Source of the DNA: Bacteroidota bacterium
Lineage (GTDB): Bacteria > Bacteroidota > Bacteroidia > J057 > JADKCL01
Reading direction: 5' to 3'
NCBI GenBank assembly: GCA_016718825.1
Contig: JADKCL010000008.1
Location: forward strand, 186,001-250,000
Length of the DNA: 64,000 bases
This document shows positions 8,935 to 18,027 of the stretch, one piece after another. A program made the position numbers and the translations under genes. The notes under the pieces are model-generated. The model was not told where the DNA came from. It was given only the letters and a program-made list of their open reading frames with translations, and searched no databases. Within the stretch, counting starts at the first letter, position 1. Every line of letters starts with the position of its first letter.

Positions 8935-9576
8935 CTACTTGGATTCCCGTGCAGGGATTCCCATATAGGTGGCATTGCCTTCAAGGTCTTCCGTGACGAC
9001 TGCGCCGGCTCCCACGATGCTGTGATCGCCGATTTTGATGCCCGGTAAAACCACCGCGCCGGTTCCCAAGATGGATAAGTCGCCGACTTCAGCGCCACCG
9101 CTCAGGTGCACGCCCGGATGCAGGGTCACAAAATCGCCCAAACGGCAATCGTGGCCAATGGTCGAATTCAAATTCACCACGCAGAATGCACCGATTTGAA
9201 TATTCACTGTCAGCACGGCCCCGGCACAGACGATCGCCCCGCCACCGAGCTGCACCTCATCGCTCATGACGACAGATGGATGGACAAGCCGCAAGGGATG
9301 CAAGCCATGCTGCTGATAATCCAAGGCGAGCTTAGCACGCAGCGTCGAATCCCCGACTGCGAGGACAAAACGCACGCTCGGATCCAAGTTTTCAAATGCC
9401 CAGGCATCATCTCCCAAAACAGGCAACCCTTGGATATGAGAGACCGCATCCGTCGAAATGAATCCCAAAACGGAATAAGGCATGTCACTACCGCCGGCGG
9501 ATTTGTTGATGTCTTCGATGAGCCAAAGGACCTCACGCGCAAAACCGCCGCTACCGACGATCACTAATTTTTTCAT
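8935..9576 (-). CDS. NeuD/PglD-like sugar O- or N-acetyltransferase
   Basis: 213 residues. The N-terminal 75 residues form a Rossmann-like half (KKLVIVGSGGFAREVLWLI), as in PglD and NeuD. The C-terminal half is a left-handed beta-helix of hexapeptide repeats (for example VNIQIGAFC, IGHDCRLGDFVTL, GDHSIVGAGAVV). The conserved His of the active site sits in STIGHD. These enzymes use acetyl-CoA to modify UDP-amino sugars or sialic-acid-like sugars for surface glycans. The gene is 13 bp downstream of the GT-C gene in the same direction, supporting a role in glycan decoration. The exact substrate is not predictable. Confidence 0.88.
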   Translation of the reverse strand: MKKLVIVGSGGFAREVLWLIEDINKSAGGSDMPYSVLGFISTDAVSHIQGLPVLGDDAWAFENLDPSVRFVLAVGDSTLRAKLALDYQQHGLHPLRLVHPSVVMSDEVQLGGGAIVCAGAVLTVNIQIGAFCVVNLNSTIGHDCRLGDFVTLHPGVHLSGGAEVGDLSILGTGAVVLPGIKIGDHSIVGAGAVVTEDLEGNATYMGIPARESK

Positions 9577-9589
9577 GGGGGAAAATTAC

Positions 9590-11023
9590 TCAAATCTTCT
9601 CATAGACATAGATGCCGTTCTTCGTATTTACCTCCTCACCCTCCAGGAATTGCAAAAGCCGGTACTCGGATGTTCGGGATTCAAAAAACGCCCGGTCGTA
9701 GCCGCTTTCCACTTTGGCAAACCAAGTGTCCAGCACAATCAGGCATCCGGCCGCCGGATTGTCGGCGTTGTAGCGATTCAAGGAGCGGTATTGGGTGGGG
9801 TCAAAGGGATCGATTCCGCAGAAGTATGCAGCAGAAGGGTGGGCACTGTATATTTTTCGATTCAGCAGGCCTTTTTCCCGCATTGCTGCAGCCGTTTCCT
9901 TTAATAATTGTTGATCCACCGCCAGGCTCAATTCCTTGATATCGATCGACGCCGGATTGGGAATAAAAGGAAAGGCAAGTATATAGGCCGCGATTCCACC
10001 CAGCAACCCAATCCGAATTTTTGAAAGCTGGGCTGGGATCCATTCTAGCAACCGTGCGATGCCCGAATGGGCTATCAAGGCACCGAGCGGTAAAATCGCA
10101 ATCATCACACGCAGCAGGCCCATGCTATGCCCGGTTCCGGAAACCCAAAAATAGCAGTGGGCCCCAAAGTAGATACAAAACGGGCCGAAAATGAGCGCGA
10201 GTTCATCCATGGGCCTCACCATACGTTGGATCGCCATTCGAAGGGGAAGCATCAAAAAGCCCAGCAAAGTGAGAACGTAAATGGGGATTCCGACGACATA
10301 GAGATACATTTTCGGGAAATGCAGAAAATCGCCCAATCCGTAGTTGAGCGGCTTTCCGGCGTAAGGATTGTCCGTCCAAATCCAGAGAAAATCCCCCATG
10401 AAGATCCCTCCCAAAATGGCATATACGACAGTGCCGGATGCGAGAAAGGGCATAGATTTCCATTCTCTTCGCCAGCCAAGCCACAATCCGAATACCGGAA
10501 GCAGCAAAAATCCTTCGGTCCTGACAAATGGCAGCATCGAAAGTAGGAGGGCACCCGCAATGGATTTGCCGCTCAAGAGCCAAAAGACCCCAAGTATGAG
10601 GACAAACGCGAAAAGTGGTTCGGTAAGACCCGAAAGTTGAGAAAGAAAAAATTCTGGAGCGGCTAAGACGAGGATCGGCGCCATCCAAGCCCATTTGAAG
10701 CCCAGTTGCTTGGCATTCTGGTAAGTGAACCAGCCCGTCCCAAGCGCGAGCAGGCATTGGAACAGTTTCATACCCCCGAATCCCAAGGCTGCGAATGGCG
10801 CAGCCACCAAAGTGAAAAACGGTTTGCCCCAGTGACTCAGAAGATTTTCCGGATGTTGAAACGCGTAGTGGGCGATTTGGTAATGCATCACGCTGTCGCC
10901 AGCGTCGTAAGTGCCCGATGAGGAGAGGGAAATGCAGAGAGAAAGGATGAAATAAACAAGCAATCCGAGCGCCACAAGCCGCTTTTCAAAGGAAGATGGC
11001 TGCAGAGAGCCGATTGCTGTCAT
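9590..11023 (-). CDS. GT-C type membrane glycosyltransferase, 477 aa
   Basis: An integral membrane protein with about ten to twelve hydrophobic helices. After the first helix comes a short periplasmic loop with GTYDAGDSVMHYQIA, the acidic-pair (DxxD-like) position seen in PMT/ArnT/mannosyltransferase GT-C enzymes that use polyprenyl-phosphate sugars. The C-terminal 120 residues form a soluble periplasmic domain. The likely job is transfer of a sugar from undecaprenyl phosphate to lipid or protein outside the membrane. It is followed by the NeuD-like gene and overlaps no other gene. Family assignment within GT-C is uncertain. Confidence 0.75.
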   Translation of the reverse strand: MTAIGSLQPSSFEKRLVALGLLVYFILSLCISLSSSGTYDAGDSVMHYQIAHYAFQHPENLLSHWGKPFFTLVAAPFAALGFGGMKLFQCLLALGTGWFTYQNAKQLGFKWAWMAPILVLAAPEFFLSQLSGLTEPLFAFVLILGVFWLLSGKSIAGALLLSMLPFVRTEGFLLLPVFGLWLGWRREWKSMPFLASGTVVYAILGGIFMGDFLWIWTDNPYAGKPLNYGLGDFLHFPKMYLYVVGIPIYVLTLLGFLMLPLRMAIQRMVRPMDELALIFGPFCIYFGAHCYFWVSGTGHSMGLLRVMIAILPLGALIAHSGIARLLEWIPAQLSKIRIGLLGGIAAYILAFPFIPNPASIDIKELSLAVDQQLLKETAAAMREKGLLNRKIYSAHPSAAYFCGIDPFDPTQYRSLNRYNADNPAAGCLIVLDTWFAKVESGYDRAFFESRTSEYRLLQFLEGEEVNTKNGIYVYEKI

Positions 11024-11032
11024 CGGGGAAAT

Positions 11033-11341
11033 TTAGAAAATGTCGGGTCCCAAATCGATGTTTGCGGGATCTTGGTAGTTCTGGATCGCAGTCTCCAAGC
11101 GCGCAAAAATGAATGCACAGGGGATGAAAAACGGCTTTGCATGCACCTTGAGCCATAACTCCTCGGTATGTGCAGTATAGCGGTATTCCGCCTCCACGCC
11201 AATATCGGCACTGTGGATGCGCCCTTCATGCTCATCGGGAAATTCAAGGCCCATAGCGCGCAATTCGTTGCGGATATAAGCCAATTTTTTATCACAGATG
11301 CCTTGGTAGGCTTTGGGATCACATGCCATTTCCGAATCCAT
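11033..11341 (-). CDS. Hypothetical protein, 102 aa
   Basis: A small soluble protein with no signal peptide. I do not recognise it. It has an N-terminal helix (CDKKLAYIRNELRAMGLEFPDE) and a beta-rich remainder (VEAEYRYTAHTEELWLKVHAKPFFIPCAFIFARL). It is 9 bp upstream of the GT-C gene on the same strand and just past the frr terminator, so it likely heads the 11341-8935 transcript. Confidence 0.55.
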   Translation of the reverse strand: MDSEMACDPKAYQGICDKKLAYIRNELRAMGLEFPDEHEGRIHSADIGVEAEYRYTAHTEELWLKVHAKPFFIPCAFIFARLETAIQNYQDPANIDLGPDIF

Positions 11342-11366
11342 AGAGGGCTATAGTAAAAACAAAAAC

Positions 11367-11390
11367 GCAGAACCTTGGGCAAAGTTCTGC
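11367..11390 (-). terminator. Rho-independent terminator after frr
   Basis: Stem GCAGAAC/GTTCTGC with a 10-nt loop. On the minus strand it is followed by a T-rich run (GTTTTTGTTTTTA). It lies 23 bp after the frr stop and separates the translation-factor genes from the gene at 11033-11341. Confidence 0.85.
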
Positions 11391-11412
11391 ATTTTCTATC
11401 ATTTTTGGCAGA

Positions 11413-11976
11413 TTAGATCGTCATGATCTCTGCTTCTTTTTTCTTGAGGACTTCTTCGACCTTTGCGATGGAGCCATTTGTGATCTCCTGCATTTTTGCC
11501 TCGCCGTTTTTGATCTCGTCTTCGGAGACTTTTTCGTCCTTGAGTTTCTTGATCATATCATTGTGATCGCGGCGGATGTTGCGCATTGCAATTTTGGCGT
11601 TTTCGCCTTCGTCGCGGGCCTGTTTGACCAAATTCCGACGACGTTCCTCGCTCGCAATCGGCACCGGAATGCGGATGACATTGCCGTCATTTTGAGGATT
11701 GAAGCCCAAATTGGCCTCTTTGATGCTCCTCTCAATGGTTGCAATGCTCTTCCTGTCAAAGGGTTGGATCACCAACATTCTTGCGTCTTGGGCAGAAATG
11801 CTTGCGAGCTGGTTGAGTGGCGTTAGGGCGCCATAGTATTCGGCACGAAGGCCATCCAACATTGCAGGATTGGCTTTGCCTGCACGAATCTTGTTCAACT
11901 CAGTATCCAAGTGAACCAAGGTTTTCCGCATCATTTCCTCGGCTTCATCGAGGATCATTTTTACATTTTCGTCCAT
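11413..11976 (-). CDS. frr: Ribosome recycling factor
   Basis: 187 residues, full length. It shows the family hallmarks: LxKIRAGKANPAMLDGL near residue 28, LNQLASISAQDARMLVIQPFDR in the middle, and the C-terminal coiled-coil part with KxLKDEKVSEDEIKNGE. With EF-G it splits the post-termination ribosome into subunits. It lies 13 bp downstream of pyrH, the conserved bacterial order, and a terminator follows its stop. Confidence 0.97.
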   Translation of the reverse strand: MDENVKMILDEAEEMMRKTLVHLDTELNKIRAGKANPAMLDGLRAEYYGALTPLNQLASISAQDARMLVIQPFDRKSIATIERSIKEANLGFNPQNDGNVIRIPVPIASEERRRNLVKQARDEGENAKIAMRNIRRDHNDMIKKLKDEKVSEDEIKNGEAKMQEITNGSIAKVEEVLKKKEAEIMTI

Positions 11977-11989
11977 AAATTGAAGAAAA

Positions 11990-12694
11990 TCAGCTTACTA
12001 AAGTTCCTACTGCTTCGCCGAGAACAATCCTCTTCAGGTTCCCCGGCTCGTTGATGTTGAAGACAATAATAGGCAATTTATTCTCTTGGCACAAAGTGAA
12101 GGCGGTCATGTCCATGACATTGAGGCGCTTGGAAAGCACGTCGTGGAAGCTCACCGCATCAAATTTGAGCGCAGTCGGATCCTTTTCCGGGTCGGCGCTA
12201 TAAACACCGTCGACTTTGGTACCCTTGAGAACGACATCGGCCTCGATCTCGATGCTGCGGAGTGCTGCAGCGGTATCGGTTGTGAAATAGGGGTTGCCAG
12301 TTCCGGCACCGAGGATCACAATCCGGTGTTTTTCAAGGTGGCGCATGGCGCGGCGACGAATGTAGGGTTCGCAGACGGCCTTGATTTCAAGCGCACTCAT
12401 GACCCTTGTTTTTGCACCAAGGTTTTCCAATGCATCCTGCAATGCCATGGCATTGATCACCGTGGCCAACATACCCATGTAATCACCTTGGGCGCGGTCC
12501 ATGCCACCTTCTTCGAGTTGGATGCCCCTGAAAATGTTGCCCCCACCGATCACGACGGCAACTTCAATGCCGAGGTCACTCACCTCTTTGATTTGGCGCG
12601 CATAAGTGAGCAGCGTTTCAGTGTTGATCCCGAAACTTTTGTCGCCCATCAGGGCTTCTCCGCTCAGTTTGAGCAATATCCTCTTGTATTTCAC
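11990..12694 (-). CDS. pyrH: UMP kinase
   Basis: 234 residues of the amino-acid-kinase fold. Visible motifs are KRILLKLSGEALMG at the N-terminus, VVIGGGNIFRG near residue 50, and GTGNPYFTTDTAAALRS near residue 135. It phosphorylates UMP to UDP; the bacterial enzyme is hexameric and usually feedback-controlled by UTP. The start codon is GTG at 12692-12694: no ATG lies nearby in frame and the sequence begins exactly at the family's MKYKRILLK. A terminator-like hairpin stands between it and tsf, so pyrH-frr may have its own promoter. Confidence 0.97.
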   Translation of the reverse strand: MKYKRILLKLSGEALMGDKSFGINTETLLTYARQIKEVSDLGIEVAVVIGGGNIFRGIQLEEGGMDRAQGDYMGMLATVINAMALQDALENLGAKTRVMSALEIKAVCEPYIRRRAMRHLEKHRIVILGAGTGNPYFTTDTAAALRSIEIEADVVLKGTKVDGVYSADPEKDPTALKFDAVSFHDVLSKRLNVMDMTAFTLCQENKLPIIVFNINEPGNLKRIVLGEAVGTLVS

Positions 12695-12727
12695 AGGCGA
12701 TGGATTAGCAAACAGGGAATATAAAAA

Positions 12728-12749
12728 GGGAGAGACTTTCGTCTCTCCC
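12728..12749 (-). terminator. Rho-independent terminator between tsf and pyrH
   Basis: Perfect 9-bp stem GGGAGAGAC/GTCTCTCCC with a TTTC loop. On the minus strand it is followed by five T residues. It lies 13 bp past the tsf stop and only 33 bp before the pyrH start, so it should reduce read-through into pyrH-frr. Confidence 0.9.
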
Positions 12750-12762
12750 TGTATCGTAAGCC

Positions 12763-13593
12763 TTAGGCGCCAAGCTGTACCCGGGCAAAAGCTTTCACTT
12801 TCAAATTCGGGTTGGCCTCCTTGAGGTATTGAGCAACAGTTTTGGAAGTGTCCTTGACAAAGTCTTGGGCAAGCAGGGTATTTTCTTTGAAATACTTCTG
12901 CAACACGCCTTGTGCGATTTTGTCGACAATGGCTTCCGGCTTGCCTTCGGCAAGTGCGCGCTCGCGGCCGAATTCAAGTTCTTTAGCGACAATTTCAGCT
13001 GGAACCTCTGCTTGATCCACAGCAACAGGCTTCATCGCGGCAATTTGCATTGCGACGTCCTTGCCGATGGCTTCGATGTCTTCGCTGCCGACACCAACGA
13101 ATGCCACTGCTACGCCAACGCGTGCTCCTGGGTGGATGTATGTGATCACACGCTCACCTTCGACGCGCACGAATGAGCGAATCTGGATTTTCTCGGCGAT
13201 TTTGCTCATCGCTTCCAACAAGTGGTCGGCAATCGATTGGCCATCCAAGTGCATCGGCAACAATGCCTCGACATTGGCAGGATGGTTTTCAAATGCAACA
13301 CGGGCAATGCCCTGACCCAAACCTTGGAAATACTCATTGCGGGCAACAAAGTCGGTCTCGCAGTTGAGTTCAATCAAAGTGGCGGCAGTGTGGCTGTGCT
13401 GCACGAAGACAGAACCTTCGTTTGCGTCGCGGTCTTGGCGATTGTCAGCAATTTTTTGGCCTTTCTTGCGCAAGATGGTGATCGCTGCTTCGCGGTCGCC
13501 TTCGGCTTGCTCAAGTGCCTTTTTGCAGTCCATCATTCCCGCACCAGTGGCCTGGCGCAGCTCATTTATTTCTTTCGCTGTAATCGTTGCCAT
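12763..13593 (-). CDS. tsf: Elongation factor Ts
   Basis: 276 residues. The N-terminal UBA-like module (ATGAGMMDCKKALEQAEGD) and the TDFVARNE motif near residue 80 are diagnostic; two core domains follow. EF-Ts exchanges GDP for GTP on EF-Tu. In most bacteria rpsB lies just upstream; here the upstream neighbour is an unrelated porin gene on the same strand after a 178-bp gap that contains a promoter-like sequence. A terminator follows the stop. Confidence 0.97.
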   Translation of the reverse strand: MATITAKEINELRQATGAGMMDCKKALEQAEGDREAAITILRKKGQKIADNRQDRDANEGSVFVQHSHTAATLIELNCETDFVARNEYFQGLGQGIARVAFENHPANVEALLPMHLDGQSIADHLLEAMSKIAEKIQIRSFVRVEGERVITYIHPGARVGVAVAFVGVGSEDIEAIGKDVAMQIAAMKPVAVDQAEVPAEIVAKELEFGRERALAEGKPEAIVDKIAQGVLQKYFKENTLLAQDFVKDTSKTVAQYLKEANPNLKVKAFARVQLGA

Positions 13594-13640
13594 TTTTGTA
13601 CTAAATGTAATCTCTAATTCAGGCTTTTAGAATTCGGGTG

Positions 13641-13672
13641 CAAATATAGGGAAAGCAAAGGACAATTGACAA
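13641..13672 (-). promoter_or_regulatory. Candidate Bacteroidota promoter for tsf
   Basis: On the minus strand TATATTTG (complement of 13641-13648) matches the phylum -7 consensus TAnnTTTG exactly. A TTG (complement of 13670-13672) lies 21 nt upstream, in the range of the -33 element. Transcription would start about 40 nt before the tsf ATG. The -33 part lies inside a 7-bp periodic repeat, so it could be coincidental. Confidence 0.5.
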
Positions 13673-13688
13673 TGGAAAATTGACTTTT
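13661..13688. repeat. Heptameric A/G-rich repeat, copy A
   Basis: Four consecutive 7-bp units, GACAATT, GACAATG, GAAAATT and GACTTTT. Each begins with GA and the spacing is exactly seven. It lies between tsf and the porin gene and shares its period with repeats at 52070 and 60508. Confidence 0.6.
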
Positions 13689-13771
13689 GATCTTGCGATT
13701 GGTGGGTTGTGAGATAGATTCCACTCAATGAAGTGAATTTGCCATCTTTATCCGAGGTTTTTGCCGTTTTC

Positions 13772-15875
13772 TCAGTCAAAAAAGGTCCAATTCAAGCCCA
13801 GTGTCAATTGCCTGACGGGCATTGGATAACCCATGGTGGTGAAATACCCTTCTTGCGGCAAGTTTTCCAAAAGGTTGATCATCTTGACATACAGGTAGGC
13901 GCGTTTGATTTGCGTAGCAAAGTAGCCATCCAGTCTCGGGTACCCCACCTGAACATAGTCGTCTTGCCTGTAAAAAGCCTGTGAAGCCGGATCGAAATAG
14001 GGCGCTGAAAACGAGCTGAAATACCAGCAATCAACCCCTAGACGAAGAATTCCAGCAAATTTGAGATCCTTGTTTTCGTAAAACAGGCTTGTTTTGGTGT
14101 AGAATTTGGGCTGCGATGCGCGGAAAAGTGTATCCAACTTTTTTCCTGCGGAAGAGAATCCTTGCAATACCGTTTCTGTTTCCAGGAAAAATTTGCCTGC
14201 ATGCACCCTCAGCTTGAATTCTGCACCTGCAAAAACAGCTGATTCCTTGAGACTCACGCGATCCCAACCTTTCGGGGTAAAATAGATCATACCCGATTGT
14301 CTCGTCGTAAAAGCAGCGATTCGGATCGAATTTCCACGCAATTCGCCCGTAGTGGTCCATTGATCCTTGCCACGCAATTCAAGACCGAGACTGAAATGGT
14401 TGATGCGCCGATTGCTCAAGTTCGTGAGCGTCGCCATGTTATTCCCCGGACGCGGATCACCAAAAGCCTGTTGCAGGGTCGGATTGCGGCCATAGCTCAA
14501 AAGATGCAATTGCAGGGCCAAGGGCCTGTGCGTTTTTGTGATGGTGGCCGAGTCTTCGGGCTTCAGCGGCGGCCCGGGCACGCGGTGACTATAGTCGAGC
14601 TGCCATTTTGGAAATCGATAGGCCAAGTCCAATTCGGCATACGACTCTGGATTGAATACATTTGAAAAGGTCTGTCTATAAGTCCAGTTTGCTTCCAATT
14701 CACGGGGATTGGGATTGCTTTTCAGCTGCCCTTTCCAGAGAAAGGAAAACCGAAGAATGTCCATGGATTGGAGGTTTTTCTCAAATTTCCCAAATTCCTG
14801 CTCCAATTCGATGCGTTGCCTAGCCTGAAAGTTGGGCGCCATGTAACGATAGGTGATGCCCGCGTCGACCTTTTTGCGGGTATATTCCGATTTCTCGTAA
14901 AAGTAGGTGGAATCAAGCCCGATGGTCGGATAGACGGGATATAGACCAAGATTCAATTCCGGTGCAACCTCGTTGTCGATGAACTGATTGATCAGATAAT
15001 CCGCCAGAAATCCATTGTAAACTTGGAGATAATGGCGGGTGCCCGTGGTGTCTTTGGTGATGCGATAAAAGTGCCTGAAGGACCCTGCCCTGGAAAGCCT
15101 GCGATAATTGGCTGACTCGAGCAACACCGGTTGCGTGCCTTTTTCAAACTGTGCCGAATCCGGTAGCAGCAATAAAACACCGCCATTGATCGCATCGTCA
15201 TGCTTTTGAAGCAGAAAGTGTCCGTAGGCTTGGTAGCGTTCGTTCAGCGTATGGAAATTACTTGTTGCGCCGAGCGTGTTGTGGTCGGTCACGAAGTTGC
15301 TGTACACGCCGTTGCATTGGCGCCTGTAGTACAGAAGGCTTACATTGACCAAGGGATGCACGTTTTGGGCTACATCGATGCGTAATTGGGCGGCGTCTGC
15401 CCGGCCTTGGGCGTAATAGGCATTGACGTAGGGCGTGCGGGTGTCGTAGTAGCGCATCCCATGTTGTGGATCAAGAAAATAGACATTCTCTGAGCCGTTA
15501 ATGGGATGGACATAGTTTCCGAGTTCAAAATTGCTGGCTTCGGTCCCGTATTTAAAGCGTTGGTAAGGTTTTCCCCATTGTCCAAGTGTCGTTGCGAAGC
15601 CGCCCACACGGTCAATGAAGTCGGGATACATCAGTTCCTCAAGCTTGAAATTGGCGTCTTGGCGCAGCGTGTGGCCATTCATCTGAGCCAATGGCGTAAG
15701 CCAGTCGGTTTTTACCTTGATTTTTTTTACGCGCTGCGAATCAGGAAGCAAGTGTATCATCCTGATAGTCTTCATCATCTACGCTGAGCGAGTCATTGCG
15801 TGTATTTTGTGCAGACAGTTGGACTGGACCGCAGCAATGGAAAAGAAAGAAAAAAACAGCGGAAATGAAGCCCAT
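13772..15875 (-). CDS. Putative porin (Porin_10-like), interrupted by one frameshift
   Basis: The signal peptide and the mature protein are in different frames. From ATG 15875 the frame gives MGFISAVFFFLFHCCGPVQL, a normal signal peptide ending in SAQ, then an acidic stretch ending DDTLAS and a TGA at 15741-15743. A second frame covering this point then runs to 13772 for about 650 residues. Removing one base in the CTTCCTGAT region (15740-15750) joins them as DDTLA-S-DSQRVKKIKVK. The mature part is rich in aromatic amphipathic strands and ends in LGLNWTFFD, an outer-membrane barrel terminus, and resembles the putative porin family of Bacteroidota. The shift may be a sequencing error or a real mutation. 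A hairpin lies just before the start. Confidence 0.7.
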
Positions 15876-15879
15876 CAAC

Positions 15880-15918
15880 ACCCTCCCCGAACGCGTTTTG
15901 ACCGGGTTCGGGAAGGGT
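15880..15918. other. Hairpin between the purine nucleoside phosphorylase gene and the porin start
   Basis: The 13-bp arms at 15880-15892 and 15906-15918 (ACCCTCCCCGAAC and GTTCGGGAAGGGT) pair with one C/A mismatch around a 13-nt loop. On the minus strand it ends 5 nt before the porin ATG and is followed by no clear T-run. It could end the upstream transcript or hide the porin ribosome-binding site. Confidence 0.55.
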
Positions 15919-15955
15919 AGATGGATGTGGGACTGCTTCATTGCCAATTGTTTTC

Positions 15956-16771
15956 TCAGGAATTGTCTTCCTGAATCATGCGGCTGAGGATACGTGTGAG
16001 CTTGGGCTCAGCCTTGATGGCGGTGTCAATGATGTCAGGCACGTTGGCGGGCTCAAGGTGATCGGGATCACAGAGGTCAGTCACGACCGAGATCGCAAAT
16101 GTGCGAAGGCCCATGTGGTTGGCGACGATGACTTCCGGAACGGTACTCATGCCGACCACGTCGGCACCGATCATGCGCAGGAAGCGGTATTCTGCACGGG
16201 TTTCCAAGTTGGGACCCGAAACGCTCACGTACACGCCCACATGCGCACGAATGCCTTCTTCCTTGGCGATCGCGACTGCACGGGCCACGAGCCCTGGATC
16301 ATACGGACGGCTCATATCTGGGAATCGCGGTCCAAATTCATTAACATTCGGTCCTGCAAGCGGATTCTCGGCTTGCATGTTGATATGGTCATCGATGATC
16401 ATCAGGTCACCTTTTTGGTAGCTCAGGTTCATGCCCCCTGCCGCATTGCTGATGTACAACGACTGAATTCCAAGCAAGCGCATGACACGAATCGGGAATG
16501 TGATTTCGGCCATATCATAGCCTTCGTAGTAGTGAAGGCGACCCTGCATGGCCACCACTTGCTTTTCGCCGATGGTGCCAAAAATCAATTTGCCGAAGTG
16601 GCTTTCTACTGTGCTGACCGGGAAATGCGGAATAAAATTGTAGGCAATTTCCTTTTCGATTTTGATTTCATTGACCAGACCGCCAAGGCCCGTGCCCAAG
16701 ACGATGCCTACTTGTGGTTGACCGGTGTAATGCTGGCGGATGTATTGAACCGCTTCTTTGTAACGCTCCAT
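15956..16771 (-). CDS. Purine nucleoside phosphorylase
   Basis: 271 residues from ATG 16771; the in-frame extension further upstream runs into lpxK and has no family similarity. Signature regions of the trimeric PNP family are present: GIVLGTGLGGL near residue 22 (phosphate loop), MQGRLHYYEGY near residue 75, SNAAGGMN near residue 110, and MSTVPE near residue 190. The enzyme splits guanosine and inosine with phosphate to base plus ribose-1-phosphate in purine salvage. The lpxK stop lies 2 bp before the start codon, so the two are probably co-transcribed; the functional link is not obvious. Confidence 0.95.
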   Translation of the reverse strand: MERYKEAVQYIRQHYTGQPQVGIVLGTGLGGLVNEIKIEKEIAYNFIPHFPVSTVESHFGKLIFGTIGEKQVVAMQGRLHYYEGYDMAEITFPIRVMRLLGIQSLYISNAAGGMNLSYQKGDLMIIDDHINMQAENPLAGPNVNEFGPRFPDMSRPYDPGLVARAVAIAKEEGIRAHVGVYVSVSGPNLETRAEYRFLRMIGADVVGMSTVPEVIVANHMGLRTFAISVVTDLCDPDHLEPANVPDIIDTAIKAEPKLTRILSRMIQEDNS

Positions 16772-16772
16772 T

Positions 16773-17849
16773 TTAAATCTTTGGTGTGATATTTTTGATT
16801 TTCCGTTCCACTTCTTCCCAACCATTCGATGGCGACATGCCGACCTCCAAGTAGAAAAGGGGAAGCGCTGCATGGTTTTTTATCCAAGGCAACGCTTTCA
16901 ACCGAAAAAAGTCCTTTTCCGTGGTCAGGATCAAAGCGGGGGCCAATTTACCCTTAATTTCTGTTTGCGCCTCAAAGCCCTTGAATAAATTCTCCAGCTC
17001 ATGCTCCGAATAGTCGTGGTGGTCAGGGAAGGCGGCAAAGTCATTTAGGTTCATTCCCAGGGACAAAATCGTTTGTTGAAAATGTGCATTGTTGCCAAGC
17101 CCCGAAAATGCGTTTACCTGCATTCCTTTTAGCTCTTCAAGTGGGATCGCTCCTGATTTTTCGGGGAAGAATGGATGCAAGCTGATCGGTCTCATGGCCA
17201 TTTGGGCGATCGAAAGGGATGGAAAAGCTTCTTGCAGGATGTTTTTTGCAGCATTTGCCGTTGAGTCATCAGCAAACTTCGTGAGCACGAGTGCATGTGC
17301 CCGTTTCAATCCACCGAGGGGTTCGCGCAATCGACCTGCAGGTAGAAGGCCATCGGCTGTCGGCATGCGGGTCACGTCGATCATCACAAGGTCGAGGTCA
17401 CGCCTGATACGGCGGTGTTGAAAGGCATCATCCAAAACCAAGACATCAATCGCGCGAATAGCTCGAAGCCGGTTGGCGCCTTCGACGCGGTCTTCACAGA
17501 CTGCTACGGAAACGTTGGGAAACTTGGATGCAACTTGAAAGGCTTCGTCTCCATATAAATCGGCAGATCCTCCCGGAAACGGCTCCACCAAGGCAAAGCC
17601 TTTGGATTTGCGACCATAACCGCGCGAGAGATATGCAGGACGAAGACCCATTTCGAGGAGTTTTGCAAGCAAAAACTCGGCCATGGGTGTCTTTCCGGTG
17701 CCGCCGACGGTAATGTTTCCGATAGAAATGACAGGAATGCCAGCTGAATACGTTTTTTTCCAGCCCCAATCAAAGGCCAAGTTGCGAAGGGATAGAATTC
17801 CGCCGTACAACCAAGAAAACGGTAACATCAGGATTTTTCCTGCCTTCAT
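16773..17849 (-). CDS. lpxK: Tetraacyldisaccharide 4'-kinase
   Basis: 358 residues. After an N-terminal membrane-associated helix (LPFSWLYGGILSLRNLAFD) comes the P-loop ISIGNITVGGTGKTP near residue 42, then RGYGR near residue 75, and LDDAFQHRRIRRDLDLVMID near residue 140, all standard for LpxK. It phosphorylates the 4' position of the lipid A disaccharide at the inner membrane. Its presence confirms a lipopolysaccharide-type outer membrane. The start is ATG 17849; the gene is the first of a two-gene unit with the nucleoside phosphorylase. Confidence 0.96.
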   Translation of the reverse strand: MKAGKILMLPFSWLYGGILSLRNLAFDWGWKKTYSAGIPVISIGNITVGGTGKTPMAEFLLAKLLEMGLRPAYLSRGYGRKSKGFALVEPFPGGSADLYGDEAFQVASKFPNVSVAVCEDRVEGANRLRAIRAIDVLVLDDAFQHRRIRRDLDLVMIDVTRMPTADGLLPAGRLREPLGGLKRAHALVLTKFADDSTANAAKNILQEAFPSLSIAQMAMRPISLHPFFPEKSGAIPLEELKGMQVNAFSGLGNNAHFQQTILSLGMNLNDFAAFPDHHDYSEHELENLFKGFEAQTEIKGKLAPALILTTEKDFFRLKALPWIKNHAALPLFYLEVGMSPSNGWEEVERKIKNITPKI

Positions 17850-18027
17850 TCGCGAAAATTAAGGAAAACATAGCTTACAGCGTAGTTTGGAATGCAGGCA
17901 AAGAGGAATCCTGAACCAATCAAACTATCTGTATGACTTTTTCGTTTGTATTCAATGAGCGATTCAGGCAATCATGGTGATGATTGTCAGGCGCGCAAAT
18001 TGCGCACGATTTAATATCTTTGGAGCG

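Noticed and set aside
18015..18022. TATCTTTG matching the -7 consensus just before the gene at 18028
   Set aside because: The start codon is only six bases downstream and no TTG is found at the proper -33 distance, so it would give no leader with the visible GGAG site.
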